This document shows, in pieces, positions 53,082 to 61,600 of a stretch of 64,000 nucleotides of DNA. The number at the start of each line of letters is the position of its first letter. Position 1 is the stretch's first letter. The notes under the pieces were generated by a model. That model saw only the letters and a program-made list of their open reading frames with translations, was not told where the DNA came from and did not search any database. This DNA is from Desulfomonile tiedjei DSM 6799 (GTDB taxonomy: Bacteria; Desulfobacterota; Desulfomonilia; Desulfomonilales; Desulfomonilaceae): NCBI RefSeq assembly GCF_000266945.1, contig NC_018025.1, positions 5,274,001 to 5,338,000 of the forward strand. Reading direction: 5' to 3'. Position numbers and translations under genes: made by a program.

Positions 53082-54083
53082 ATGAATAGGTTGCGTAAAC
53101 TGACTCTATCCTTCGGGATCGTATCTTTATGTATTTTGCTCCTTGCCAACGTCGCAAGTTGTTGGCAGGCTCCTCCCATGACCCCTATGGGACCACCCAT
53201 GGGACCCCCTATGGGGCCTCCAATGATGGGACCGCCTATGGGACCGGGAGGTGTCAATGCGAGCAGTTGTGCTCCTCCGTGTCCACCCCCTGCCTGCGGT
53301 CCGCCGCTCTCGTGTGCTCCTCCGGCCTGCGGCCCTCAGGAATGCCAATTCACTTGGGAATTGGGGTCTCGTCTCATCTATTTCGATAATGCATTCAAGG
53401 TGAAGTTCTCTGACACCAGGCAAGATATTGATTTTGTCAGGGATCTGAATTTTTCACCCAGTTTTCTTACTGGAGAAGTGTATGCAGCGCTCAGAGTTGC
53501 ACCGAGATTCGCTCTGACGTACACGTTTATGATTCCTCGCACGGACGGTGGCTGGGGGGTCTTACCTTCAACCTTGAATTTCAATGGAACTACAATCCTT
53601 GCCGGTTCAACGACTAATTGGAAGGTTACCCCTTACATCATCAGGCAAGAGGCAGAGTACTATTGTTTCACGGGATGCAATTACCGAGTTGGGCCGATTT
53701 TGGCGGGTGAAGTAGTCATAAGCGATACTAAAGTGGATTATTTGGATCCGCAGGGACTCGCGCATCATAGAAAAAGCACCGAGGTTGTCGGCTGGCCGTC
53801 CGTTGGCGGTATTGGAGAATTCTCTCCGGCAAATGGGGCTTTTCTGAGATTCAAAGGGCTCTACAACTTCATTCCCAGCAAGCTTAGCGGATTTACGCTT
53901 GAAGGCGATATTCGCTTCTTCCCGGATCTCGGATCTTCATGCGACGGGGCTCCGCCAAGCCAGTTCCGTCCGTACCTTGGTGTGGGGTATCGGTACACGA
54001 ACATCTGGGCCAACATAAGTGATAACGAAGATGTTACACACTCTCTCTACGGACCCTTTGGAGAGTTCGGCGTAATCTTCTAG
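53082..54083 (+). CDS. outer-membrane beta-barrel protein with Met-Gly-Pro-Pro repeats
   Basis: A 333-residue protein. The signal peptide (LRKLTLSFGIVSLCILLLAN) may include a lipobox-like VASC. Next comes a low-complexity stretch of MGPPMGPP repeats (residues about 33-58), then a Cys/Pro-rich segment (SCAPPCPPPACGPPLSC). The remaining ~240 residues form a beta-barrel pattern with aromatic strands (FTWELGSRLIYFDNAF, YLGVGYRYTNIW) and a terminal Phe. A surface or porin-like role is inferred; the proline-rich linker may span peptidoglycan or act extracellularly. Confidence 0.78.
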   Translation: MNRLRKLTLSFGIVSLCILLLANVASCWQAPPMTPMGPPMGPPMGPPMMGPPMGPGGVNASSCAPPCPPPACGPPLSCAPPACGPQECQFTWELGSRLIYFDNAFKVKFSDTRQDIDFVRDLNFSPSFLTGEVYAALRVAPRFALTYTFMIPRTDGGWGVLPSTLNFNGTTILAGSTTNWKVTPYIIRQEAEYYCFTGCNYRVGPILAGEVVISDTKVDYLDPQGLAHHRKSTEVVGWPSVGGIGEFSPANGAFLRFKGLYNFIPSKLSGFTLEGDIRFFPDLGSSCDGAPPSQFRPYLGVGYRYTNIWANISDNEDVTHSLYGPFGEFGVIF

Positions 54084-54140
54084 TCCAACCAACCCACCTT
54101 ACGCGAACCACAGGACCTCCGGAACCTCTCCGGGGTGGCA

Positions 54141-54170
54141 GGCCCGCTCTCTTTACGAGGGAGCGGGTCC
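54141..54170 (+). terminator. hairpin downstream of the outer-membrane protein gene
   Basis: GGCCCGCTC pairs with GAGCGGGTC (one G-U) around a short loop. No long T run follows, so it is a moderate terminator candidate. Confidence 0.4.
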
Positions 54171-54313
54171 AATTGGCTCGCTATCATCGCATCGCTCGTG
54201 GAAAACAGAGGTTACTTCTATATCCAGGCTTTTTCTTCGGTTCCATTCGTGATAATTTACGATCGGATAGCGGGATTATCGTTTGGAAGAACGAGTAAAT
54301 ACTGGATCGGCTG

Positions 54314-54868
54314 ATGATCATTCCTAATGAAGACGCCTGTTTCAGGCTTCTGGAAAAATACGGAACTCCTCATCATATAGTCCTCCACTCCGAAAAGGTG
54401 TGGCAGGTGGCCAGAATACTGGCTGAAGCCTTGCTCCGCAGAAATCATGCTCTCGAACTGGATCTTCTCAAAGCATCCTGTCTGTTGCACGACATCGGTA
54501 AATATCCTTGCATAGTCGACGGCTCGAAATTTCACGATATTCGAGGCGAGGAAATTCTGATTTCAGAAGGCTACCCTGCAGTGGCCCGCATCGTCGTGCA
54601 GCACGTGATTTTAAGAACGGAGATTCCTCCGATAGCTGAAGAGCACGTGCTTTTTTATGCTGATAAAAGAGTCGTACACGATGAGGTCGTGACTTTAGAG
54701 AACCGCTTTCAATACCTGCAGGATACGTACGGAAAAACAGCGAAAGCCGTTGAGCGCCTCATGATCATGAAGCAAAACACGGTTCAACTTGAATCCGAAA
54801 TCTTTAATCTTCTGGATTTTGCTCCTCAAGACATTCCGCAGTTGCTTGAGGAATACTCTCGGAAATAG
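54314..54868 (+). CDS. HD domain protein
   Basis: A 184-residue HD-superfamily phosphohydrolase. The motif pattern is HSEKVWQVA (first His), LLHDIGKYP (His-Asp), VQHVI and YADKRV (metal-binding Asp). The layout is close to predicted HD hydrolases acting on nucleotides or cyclic nucleotides, and no second domain is present. ATG 54314 follows GGATCGG. Neighbours do not indicate the substrate. Confidence 0.85.
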   Translation: MIIPNEDACFRLLEKYGTPHHIVLHSEKVWQVARILAEALLRRNHALELDLLKASCLLHDIGKYPCIVDGSKFHDIRGEEILISEGYPAVARIVVQHVILRTEIPPIAEEHVLFYADKRVVHDEVVTLENRFQYLQDTYGKTAKAVERLMIMKQNTVQLESEIFNLLDFAPQDIPQLLEEYSRK

Positions 54869-55165
54869 ATTATCATCGCGCAAACTGGCAATAGCTTTGT
54901 TGAGCTTGTTTCCTCAGACAATGGTTGTATTTCTGTCGCTTGTCTGCTATAATGCTTTCGTAAATCTGTTTTTTATTAGTTATTTCAGCTTGTTAAGCTG
55001 TGTTTGGCCATTTTGGTTGAATTCAAATTCGGACCGAACAGCAAGTGGTCCGGGTTGATGCCGATTCGCAATCAAAGAAGCAGTATTTTTAATTCTTGCC
55101 GATTTGCCTGCGTATTGGTATGACGTGCGGATTCCGCCGTAATGAAGATTTGGTTTGGAGTTACA

Positions 55166-56401
55166 ATGTTTTCGGGTATGTGGAAACGTGTTTCTTTTCT
55201 GGTTGGCTTAGTTCTCGTCTTCTCAACCCCAGGATTCACACGGGATTTATCTTCTCCCCTTTCCGTTCACGCTCGCATTTCCGATTATGCAGTAGAAGAA
55301 TCCGGATCCGACAGCAGGCAATCCGAACCCAGCCTGAAATGGTTGGAAGAGCTGTTGACACGAGTGCCTGAATACGAGACGCCTGAAAACGTCCGGAGTG
55401 AAGCTGGTACGGCCGTAGATGCTGGTACGGTTACGGATGCCGATAAGGTCGTGGACGCGGATATCATTGAACCCGCCGAGGTAATGCAAACGGAGATCGC
55501 CGCACCACCCGGTCAATTGCGGCTCAATCGAATTCCGCCGCTCTACACGTCGCCCGTAATCGAAGGCGAGGGAGAGTGGATCTCGGAAGACATGCCTCAT
55601 TCACCAGACGGTCAGCCTCTTGTGTACAAGACGGTGTACCGGCCGAGTCTGGAATTTCCCAATGCGATCGCGTACATGGCCGTTTTCAATATGGATCGCT
55701 TGAAAACGCGCTTGTTTATAGGACAGACAGAGCCGGGAATCTATCAGATTTCACACAACCCGGATCGAGAAAGCCTCAATAAAATCGTGGCGATAACCAA
55801 TGCCATGTGGATGCAGCAACACGCTCGGGGTGCAGGAGCGATCTTCAGAGGCCAGGTTGTGTATCCGATGGTTCCGGGTATGGCCACGCTGGTGGTGTAC
55901 AACGATGATTCCGTGGACATCCTGGAATGGACCGATGAGATTCCGTTGTCTCTCATCAAGGATGCGCGGCAGCTCCGTCATCTTATGGTAAAGGACGGCA
56001 AAGTCGTTGAGGAGGTTGTCAAACACGGGAAAATAGAGGACGCGGAAATCGGGCTCGGAGGGTTCCTCATTGACAATCAGGGCCGCAGCACCATGGGAAA
56101 CAAATTTTGGTTTCTTGCAAACAGGACGGCATTCGGCATCCGTGAAGATGGAAATCTCGTTTTTGCCATGGGCCACCATATAAGCACAAAGGATCTGGCC
56201 AAAGCGCTTGTCCTCGCCGGATGTAAACGGGCAATTCACGGGGATGCGAACATCCACAATATCGTCTGTAACTTTTATTTCAGGAATGAGGGCGACAAAA
56301 TTGTGCGACGGGACCGGCTTTCCCCTGAGCAGCTCCAGTACACCATGAAGCGTTACGACCAGGGTTATGCCAAAGATTTTTTTGCCTTTTATGAAAAATA
56401 G
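55166..56401 (+). CDS. secreted phosphodiester glycosidase-like (NAGPA/DUF2233-like) protein
   Basis: About 411 residues from ATG 55166 with GGAG five bases upstream; an ATG eight codons earlier is possible. The signal peptide (VSFLVGLVLVFSTPG) is followed by a low-complexity Val/Asp/Ala stretch to about residue 115. The C-terminal ~270 residues recall the NAGPA family: AYMAVFNMDRLKTRLF, GGFLIDNQGRS, RTAFGIREDGNLVFA and LVLAGCKRAIHGDANIHN. The usual LDGG active-site element appears as HGDAN, so activity is uncertain. Assignment is moderate. Confidence 0.6.
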   Translation: MFSGMWKRVSFLVGLVLVFSTPGFTRDLSSPLSVHARISDYAVEESGSDSRQSEPSLKWLEELLTRVPEYETPENVRSEAGTAVDAGTVTDADKVVDADIIEPAEVMQTEIAAPPGQLRLNRIPPLYTSPVIEGEGEWISEDMPHSPDGQPLVYKTVYRPSLEFPNAIAYMAVFNMDRLKTRLFIGQTEPGIYQISHNPDRESLNKIVAITNAMWMQQHARGAGAIFRGQVVYPMVPGMATLVVYNDDSVDILEWTDEIPLSLIKDARQLRHLMVKDGKVVEEVVKHGKIEDAEIGLGGFLIDNQGRSTMGNKFWFLANRTAFGIREDGNLVFAMGHHISTKDLAKALVLAGCKRAIHGDANIHNIVCNFYFRNEGDKIVRRDRLSPEQLQYTMKRYDQGYAKDFFAFYEK

Positions 56402-56422
56402 CTAAAGAGCTGGGAGAGAAAA

Positions 56423-56457
56423 GGGAGGTGCTGGTCTGGTGAGCATCTCCCTTTTTC
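56423..56457 (+). terminator. rho-independent terminator
   Basis: GGGAGGTGCT pairs with AGCATCTCCC (with a G-U) around a 9-base loop and is followed by TTTTT. It is 21 bases past the stop of the NAGPA-like gene. Confidence 0.75.
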
Positions 56458-56493
56458 GTTCTATGATTTGCCCTGAGTCACTCTGAAACTCAA

Positions 56494-57333
56494 TCAATGA
56501 CCCTGAATTACTGGATTTGTCCGGATTCCACCACGCAATTTGAGGCAGGCCTTCTTAGCGAGAGCACGCCACGTTTTGCCGTTGACGCCCCAATCATGAT
56601 TCTCGTAGTAAAGTTTCCCTTGATGAGGAGGAACATTGAAATCGTAGCCAGGTGCGAACCGGAAACGCTCCAATTGCAGAGGAAACACTTTGAGAAAACT
56701 CTTTTGTGAAACAAACGATTCAACCATGCGCCGTTTTTTCTCAAGTTCCGCAGGGCTCAGCGTTTTGACCAATTCTTGAAAGCCTGGTACAGGCAAAAAC
56801 TCAAGAAAAGAAGCATGACCGGAGTGATTGTTGTAGGATGGGAATTCGATCAGAGTGGGACCATACCCATCGTTGTGCTTCAGCATACGCAGTGCCATGT
56901 GAATTCCGAATGCAGTGGAATCGTGATCGGGATGGCCCCCTTCGTATGAATGCGAAAGCACGAGATCGGGTCTGACTGTCTCAACAATATCCAACACTTT
57001 TCTGGTGATTTCGCTCAGATTGAAAGCCGCTTCTTGATCTACATAGCCGAGACACGAGCAATCAAGAGACTCTCCTCTCGCCAAGCGCAACGCCTGAAAC
57101 AGTTCCATTCTTCTGGCATTCGCATAACCGCTGCGGCTGCAATAGCCCGCATGGAAAGCATCTTTCATGTCTCGCGGGGCGCCATCGGTAACATGCACAA
57201 TGGAAAGTCGCCGAAATGTGGGCATGAGACTACCCGCACCTACTGTTTCGTCATCCGGGTGGGCGGCGACTATAAGTGCGGTCATATTCGATAGTGTTTT
57301 TGGATTCAACAAATCTTTCAGATGCTTTATCAA
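56494..57333 (-). CDS. PIG-L family deacetylase
   Basis: A 279-residue protein with the LmbE/PIG-L signature AAHPDDETVGAGS (metal-binding His and Asp-Asp) and the second metal site YEGGHPDHDSTAFG. These enzymes remove N-acetyl groups from sugars or related substrates in a zinc-dependent way. VHVTDGAPRD is typical. The start could be ATG 57333 or a Met 16 codons later (the latter begins TALIVAAHPDD directly). It stands alone between an exported protein and the RRM gene. Confidence 0.9.
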   Translation of the reverse strand: MIKHLKDLLNPKTLSNMTALIVAAHPDDETVGAGSLMPTFRRLSIVHVTDGAPRDMKDAFHAGYCSRSGYANARRMELFQALRLARGESLDCSCLGYVDQEAAFNLSEITRKVLDIVETVRPDLVLSHSYEGGHPDHDSTAFGIHMALRMLKHNDGYGPTLIEFPSYNNHSGHASFLEFLPVPGFQELVKTLSPAELEKKRRMVESFVSQKSFLKVFPLQLERFRFAPGYDFNVPPHQGKLYYENHDWGVNGKTWRALAKKACLKLRGGIRTNPVIQGH

Positions 57334-57370
57334 TCCTTAGGGTCCTCATGGTTACTTCGATCTTAACGCT

Positions 57371-57470
57371 CGTCATTGCGAGCGAAGCGAAGCAATCGCC
57401 TTAGATTAAGCGCCTGATCCCAGGCGATTGTCCCCCGAAACGCGGGATCGCTTCTCTCCTCGCAATGGCA
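57371..57470. repeat. CGTCATTGCGAG-type palindromic repeat
   Basis: CGTCATTGCGAGCGAAGCGA at the left and TCTCCTCGCAATGGCA at the right, enclosing GGCGATTG/CAATCGCC-type arms. Repeats of this form occur in many bacterial genomes. It is distinct from families A-F. Confidence 0.75.
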
Positions 57471-57591
57471 ATATTTGGTGGAACTGCTGAATGGACAATC
57501 GCGATACTCTTTCCGAACACATGCTCAAACCTGTGCGCGTGCCCGATGCGTGGCAGTCACGGCGACGCCTTGAATACATAAATCCTGGATC

Positions 57592-57722
57592 GATATTCTG
57601 AGACACTTTCTCTCTACCAGTCCATTCTACTGATGCAATTACTATTTTTGAAGATGTGCCGGCACGGAGGCCAGCAGCTACCAATACCTCTTCTTCAAAT
57701 CGGACACTAATTTCGGCAATTA
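57592..57722. repeat. family D partial copy D8
   Basis: Includes TTTTTGAAGATGTGCCGGCA, then CCAGCAGCTACCAATACC and the end CACTAATTTCGGCAATTA. The left half is diverged or deleted. Confidence 0.55.
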
Positions 57723-57763
57723 CTCTACCTGCATAAACAGTTACCTGTACGAGACAAATTTTC

Positions 57764-57793
57764 TTGACACCTGAATACGACCCATCATAACAT
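57764..57793 (+). promoter_or_regulatory. candidate sigma-70 type promoter for the RRM gene
   Basis: TTGACA at 57764-57769 and TAACAT at 57788-57793 with an 18-bp spacer. This implies a leader of about 190 nt before the RRM coding region, as seen with cold-shock genes in other bacteria. Confidence 0.4.
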
Positions 57794-57987
57794 TCAAGCC
57801 TCTACCTTGCTTTTCTTCCCGGCTGATTAGGTTTGCGGGCACAAAAGCAAGTTATTCAAGAGTTCAGGGTACCACCGCTCGTGCCTCAGTTGCTCGTGTT
57901 TTTCTTTCCGTTTCTTCCCCAGGGACAATCAGTTGTTTCGCTTTCGTACCACTTGTTACCGGCAAGGGTATTACTACCAAAGGAGTG

Positions 57988-58323
57988 ATGAAAGTGGCTT
58001 CTATCAACATCTATGTAGGCAACTTGTCCTTTCAGACCAGTGAGGACCAACTCAAAGAATTGTTCGAATCATTTGGCCAGGTTGAATCTGCGACTATCAT
58101 TTCTGATAAAACGACGGGCCGTCCCAGGGGTTTTGGATTTGTGAAAATGCCGGAACGCGAAGAAGGTCTCAAAGCAATTCAGGAATTGGATGCCAGAGAT
58201 TTTATGGGACGAAATTTGAAGGTAAACGAGGCTCGCCCCAAGACAGATCGGCCGGGCGGCGGCGGTGGAGGAGGAGGAAGACAAGGATTCGGAGGAGCGG
58301 GAAGAAATCAGCGCTGGCGCTGA
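57988..58323 (+). CDS. RRM RNA-binding protein with Gly-rich tail
   Basis: About 111 residues. A single RNA recognition motif covers residues about 5-85, with RNP2 IYVGNL and RNP1 RGFGFVKM, followed by a Gly/Arg-rich tail (RPGGGGGGGGRQGFGG). Such small RRM-Gly proteins bind single-stranded RNA and are often cold-induced. The start may be GTG 57985, ATG 57988 or GTG 57994; AGGAG at 57981-57985 is best spaced for the last. A long leader fits cold-shock control (inference). Confidence 0.9.
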   Translation: MKVASINIYVGNLSFQTSEDQLKELFESFGQVESATIISDKTTGRPRGFGFVKMPEREEGLKAIQELDARDFMGRNLKVNEARPKTDRPGGGGGGGGRQGFGGAGRNQRWR

Positions 58324-58742
58324 GCCTTTCCTGCATATTCAGTCACTTCAAAGAGATGGCAATCCATGGGCGGGGAATGTATACCGCCCGTGGTATGACT
58401 AAGCATGCCCTTTGGAACCAGCCCGGGATGACTGTTGGGGATGTTGCTGTCCCACCATTGTCCACATCGTTTAAATTCCCTCCAAGTAATTACCTGGAAA
58501 AAAACGTATGATAATCCTCATGACTGGTGCCGAGATGTTTTTACATTCTGTAAAAAAGGCCGACATACTCATTTCAGTAATGCATTTTTCGTCGAACTAT
58601 GAAAACCTTTCATACTTCTGTATGTAATCGCGTGCTATAGAAGTGAGATCTGGCACAATGCTTGCGTATGCTTTGTCTTTGGCCGGATTCCGGGTTTACT
58701 TCTGTTCAAAATTCGGAATCACCAGAATTTCTGGAGTTAGAA
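58324..58742. other. intergenic region after the RRM gene
   Basis: Holds the stem GGGCGG/CCGCCC at 58368-58389, a possible terminator without a T run. The rest of the 419-bp gap shows no gene or repeat. Confidence 0.4.
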
Positions 58743-59822
58743 ATGCTTGATGAAATCGAAGATTTCGTGCGCGCCGCCGGGGCGGGAAATTCGGAAGCAG
58801 TAGAACGATACCTCTCTCGAGGCATGGATGTGAACGTGCAAACCGATTATGGGGTCACGGCGCTTATCGAAGCATGTCGTCACGGTCACGCAAAGCTCAT
58901 CAAAATGCTACTGGAAAAAGGAGCGGACGTTCGACTTGCCGATAAGAAATTGAGGAACCCTCTACTCGTGATTTCTTCTCTCGGCTATGAGGACGTAGCA
59001 GAACAGTTGATCGAAGCGGGTATCGATATCGAATCTCGGACAATCGAGGGGGAGACGTCTCTTATTATCGCTTCCCGTATGGGGCAGATCGGTATTGTAG
59101 ATGTGCTCTTATCTGCGGGAGCCGACGTTAATGCTCGAGACCATGCGGGGAGAACTGCTCTGATCAGGGCATCCGAGACCGGGCGTGCTGAAGTGGTGAA
59201 GCGGCTTCTCGAATCCGGAGCTGATCCTGAATCCCGCTGCGATGAAGGGTACACTCCGCTCATCTGGGCATGTCGAGAGAACCACAAGTACACTCTGAAA
59301 CAACTCATAGAAAAGGGAGCTGACGTAAACGCACGAAGCAAGGCCGGCTGGACCGGATTGCTCTGGGTATGCTCCATGGGGTATGAGTCGGCAGCAAGAA
59401 TACTCCTGGAAAACGGAGCCGATCATGGGGCAAGAGATCCATACGGAGCCACCCCTCTTATGAAGGCCAGCAGACGTGAACATTTCGATCTCGTTGAGTT
59501 ACTGCTCGACTATGGCGCAGACGTGAACGCCCGGGACGAATTCGGATGGACCCCTTTAATGAGGGCCTGTCGAAAAGGCTCGAGGAGAATAGTGGAATTG
59601 CTTCTGGCCAAGGGAGCCGATATGGATGCCGTCGATCTCTATGGTGCTACGGCGTTGATCATAGCCGCTTCAGAGAGAGATGTGAGCACCGTGGAGTTGC
59701 TCTTGAAAAAAGGAGCGAATGTGCATGCAAAGGACAAGAACGGCTGGACGGCTCTCATGTGGGCGTCATCCACCGGACACACGGAACTGATGGAGATTCT
59801 TGCCTCGTACGGCGCGAAATAA
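58743..59822 (+). CDS. ankyrin-repeat protein
   Basis: About 359 residues from ATG 58743, which has GGAG six bases upstream; the frame is open upstream but lacks a site. About ten continuous ankyrin repeats (consensus GWTPLMRA-RKG---IVELLLAKGADM) run from residue 5 to the end, with no other domain. Alternating DPYGATPLM, DEFGWTPLM and KNGWTALMW units point to a two-repeat (66-residue) duplication unit. Downstream, after 46 bp, is a shorter ankyrin gene of the same kind. Protein-binding scaffold; partner unknown. Confidence 0.88.
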   Translation: MLDEIEDFVRAAGAGNSEAVERYLSRGMDVNVQTDYGVTALIEACRHGHAKLIKMLLEKGADVRLADKKLRNPLLVISSLGYEDVAEQLIEAGIDIESRTIEGETSLIIASRMGQIGIVDVLLSAGADVNARDHAGRTALIRASETGRAEVVKRLLESGADPESRCDEGYTPLIWACRENHKYTLKQLIEKGADVNARSKAGWTGLLWVCSMGYESAARILLENGADHGARDPYGATPLMKASRREHFDLVELLLDYGADVNARDEFGWTPLMRACRKGSRRIVELLLAKGADMDAVDLYGATALIIAASERDVSTVELLLKKGANVHAKDKNGWTALMWASSTGHTELMEILASYGAK

Positions 59823-59868
59823 TTCTGAGAAATCTGCATTTCACTGACCTGAATGTCGGAGGAAAGTC

Positions 59869-60459
59869 ATGAATAGCAAGCTTCTCGATGCAGCAGCTTC
59901 TGGGGAATTATCGGAGATTCAGTTACTTTTGGATGCAGGTGCGGACCCTGACAGCAAAGATGCATTCGGATGGTCTGCGCTTATGTGGGCGGCCTCAATG
60001 GGCTTTCCCGATGCGGTCAAACTACTGTTGGATCATGGCGCCAACCCGGATGCACGGGATCAGTATGCAGCGACGGCTCTCATGAAAGCATGCAGGAGAG
60101 GATTCGGTCACGTAGCAAAACACCTGTTGGAATCGGGTGCACAGGTTAATGCGAAAGATGAATTCGGTTGGACGGCGCTCATGCGCGCGTCACGTAGAGG
60201 ATATGTGGATTTGGTGCAACTGCTCCTGGCTCATTCAGCCGATATGGAGGCTGGCGACCAGTACGGAGCTACGGCTTTGATCGTAGCAGCGGCTGAAGGC
60301 CATACAAACGTAGTCAAGGAACTGCTCGACAACGGAGCAGATCCGGAAGCCCGAGATAGAAATGGCTGGACAGCGCTGATGTGGGCATCGTCGATGAGGC
60401 ATGTGGCCGTGGTAGATCTGCTCAAATCCGCACACATAAATCGAAGGAATGAAAATTAA
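59869..60459 (+). CDS. short ankyrin-repeat protein
   Basis: A 196-residue protein of about six ankyrin repeats. ATG 59869 has GGAGG seven bases upstream. The repeat types (DAFGWSALMWAAS, DQYAATALMKAC, DEFGWTALMRAS, DQYGATALIVAA) match the C-terminal half of the preceding gene, so it likely arose by tandem duplication and shortening. Both genes are probably co-transcribed. Confidence 0.88.
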   Translation: MNSKLLDAAASGELSEIQLLLDAGADPDSKDAFGWSALMWAASMGFPDAVKLLLDHGANPDARDQYAATALMKACRRGFGHVAKHLLESGAQVNAKDEFGWTALMRASRRGYVDLVQLLLAHSADMEAGDQYGATALIVAAAEGHTNVVKELLDNGADPEARDRNGWTALMWASSMRHVAVVDLLKSAHINRRNEN

Positions 60460-60565
60460 TATGGATTTTTTCGTTCTCGCGACTGACGAGAACCCACAGC
60501 ATTCTTTGTCGGACTTCTTACCGAAGTAATCCACATTCTGATAGTCTTTTTCGCGGTTATAAGCG

Positions 60566-60738
60566 ATTACCAAAAATTCTGACGTTTATCCCATGCTCCA
60601 ATACAAGATACTAGTGGGGACCGGCGTCCCTGCCGGTTCATTCTATCGATATCATTGATCATATTGAAGATGTGCCGGCACGGAGGCACGGCACCCACCA
60701 ATATTCCTATTTTCAATCGGACACTAATTTTGGCAATT
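60566..60738. repeat. family D palindromic element, copy D3
   Basis: From ATTACCAAAAATTCTGACG to CACTAATTTTGGCAATTG, with GTGGGGACCGGCGTCCCTGC and GTGCCGGCACGGAGGCACGG. It is highly similar to copy D1. Confidence 0.8.
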
Positions 60739-60935
60739 GCTCTCACGCAAATGCAGTTCCGCGGAGGCATTTTCGGCTTCCTTGACAATTTCAGCTCCCG
60801 GTGGAACAGTAGATCTTAAGGAGGCTTCACTATCACAGAGAGCTGGACTGTCATAAATTACTGTGGATGCTGCATATCGAGGCTCTTGTTCGAGCAAACC
60901 CGTAAGCAAAACCAGACAATCAAGGGGGTGTTGTC

Positions 60936-61304
60936 ATGAAAAAACTGGCTATCGTCTTGACGATCATTGGAGTCACTGCGGCCTTTGCAACGCTTGCCAC
61001 CGGTTTTGGATGGGCGCCGTACACGTACTGGGGTAGCGGCTGGGGTAGCGGCTCCAGCAGCTCGGGGCTGTATTATGGGAGTTCGGGAGGATATTACGGC
61101 AGTTCCGGCGGTTATCTCAGCAGCACAAGGATGTCCTATTGGCCAAGCAGCTCCAGTGGATATTCAGGCTACATGCCGAGCTCCACAACAGGGGTTTACG
61201 TGGTTCCCGTAGGTTATTGCGGCAGTTCTTTCTATCCGAGCAGCGGATCGTATTATTGGCCTTCGAGTTCTCGTAGACGCTTGATGAGACGCACTTATTG
61301 GTAA
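60936..61304 (+). CDS. secreted Gly/Ser/Tyr-rich small protein
   Basis: A 122-residue protein with AAGGGGGTG before ATG 60936. The signal peptide is KKLAIVLTIIGVTAAFATL. The mature chain is low complexity, rich in Ser, Gly, Tyr and Trp (GSGWGSGSSSSGLYYGSSGG, YMPSSTTGVYVV) with one Cys and a basic C-terminus (SRRRLMRRTYW). This is the composition of some surface or adhesive proteins. No family recognised. Confidence 0.68.
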   Translation: MKKLAIVLTIIGVTAAFATLATGFGWAPYTYWGSGWGSGSSSSGLYYGSSGGYYGSSGGYLSSTRMSYWPSSSSGYSGYMPSSTTGVYVVPVGYCGSSFYPSSGSYYWPSSSRRRLMRRTYW

Positions 61305-61381
61305 AAAAGGCACTTGTGAAAATTGGGTGAATAAATCGGAAATTTCCTTTTTACTCGTCCTTTCAGCTAAATGAACTCGAT

Positions 61382-61413
61382 GGCGGTCTTGAATTCTTGC
61401 CGCCTTTTTCTTT
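61382..61413 (+). terminator. rho-independent terminator candidate
   Basis: GGCGG pairs with CCGCC around an A/T-rich loop and is followed by TTTTTCTTTG. It lies about 80 bases past the stop of the secreted Gly/Ser-rich gene. Confidence 0.6.
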
Positions 61414-61430
61414 GTACTCGCTTCGGAATT

Positions 61431-61596
61431 ATGACGATGTGCTTTCATGGAGGGAATATTGAGAGATCTGTTTTTGGCCGGTCCCGTCAAATCTCCTCCG
61501 CTACAAACGGCACGGCCTGACTTCGCGTCGGAGACATGCCGGGACCGGATTTGCTCCCGCCGGTAGCGGGATTACTTCTTTGAACGCACATCGGTA
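61431..61596. repeat. family B palindromic element, copy B3
   Basis: The left end ATGACGATGTGCTTTCATGG is changed from ATACC; the right end is TTTGAACGCACATCGGTAT. The arms CCGGTCCCGTC and GCCGGGACCGG pair. It sits between convergent genes, close to the stop codon of the YIP1 gene. Confidence 0.7.
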
Positions 61597-61600
61597 TTAG

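Noticed and set aside
1134-61596. Reading the repeated GC-rich hairpins as a CRISPR array
   Set aside because: The copies are dispersed singly between genes, not in tandem with spacers, and no cas gene is present.
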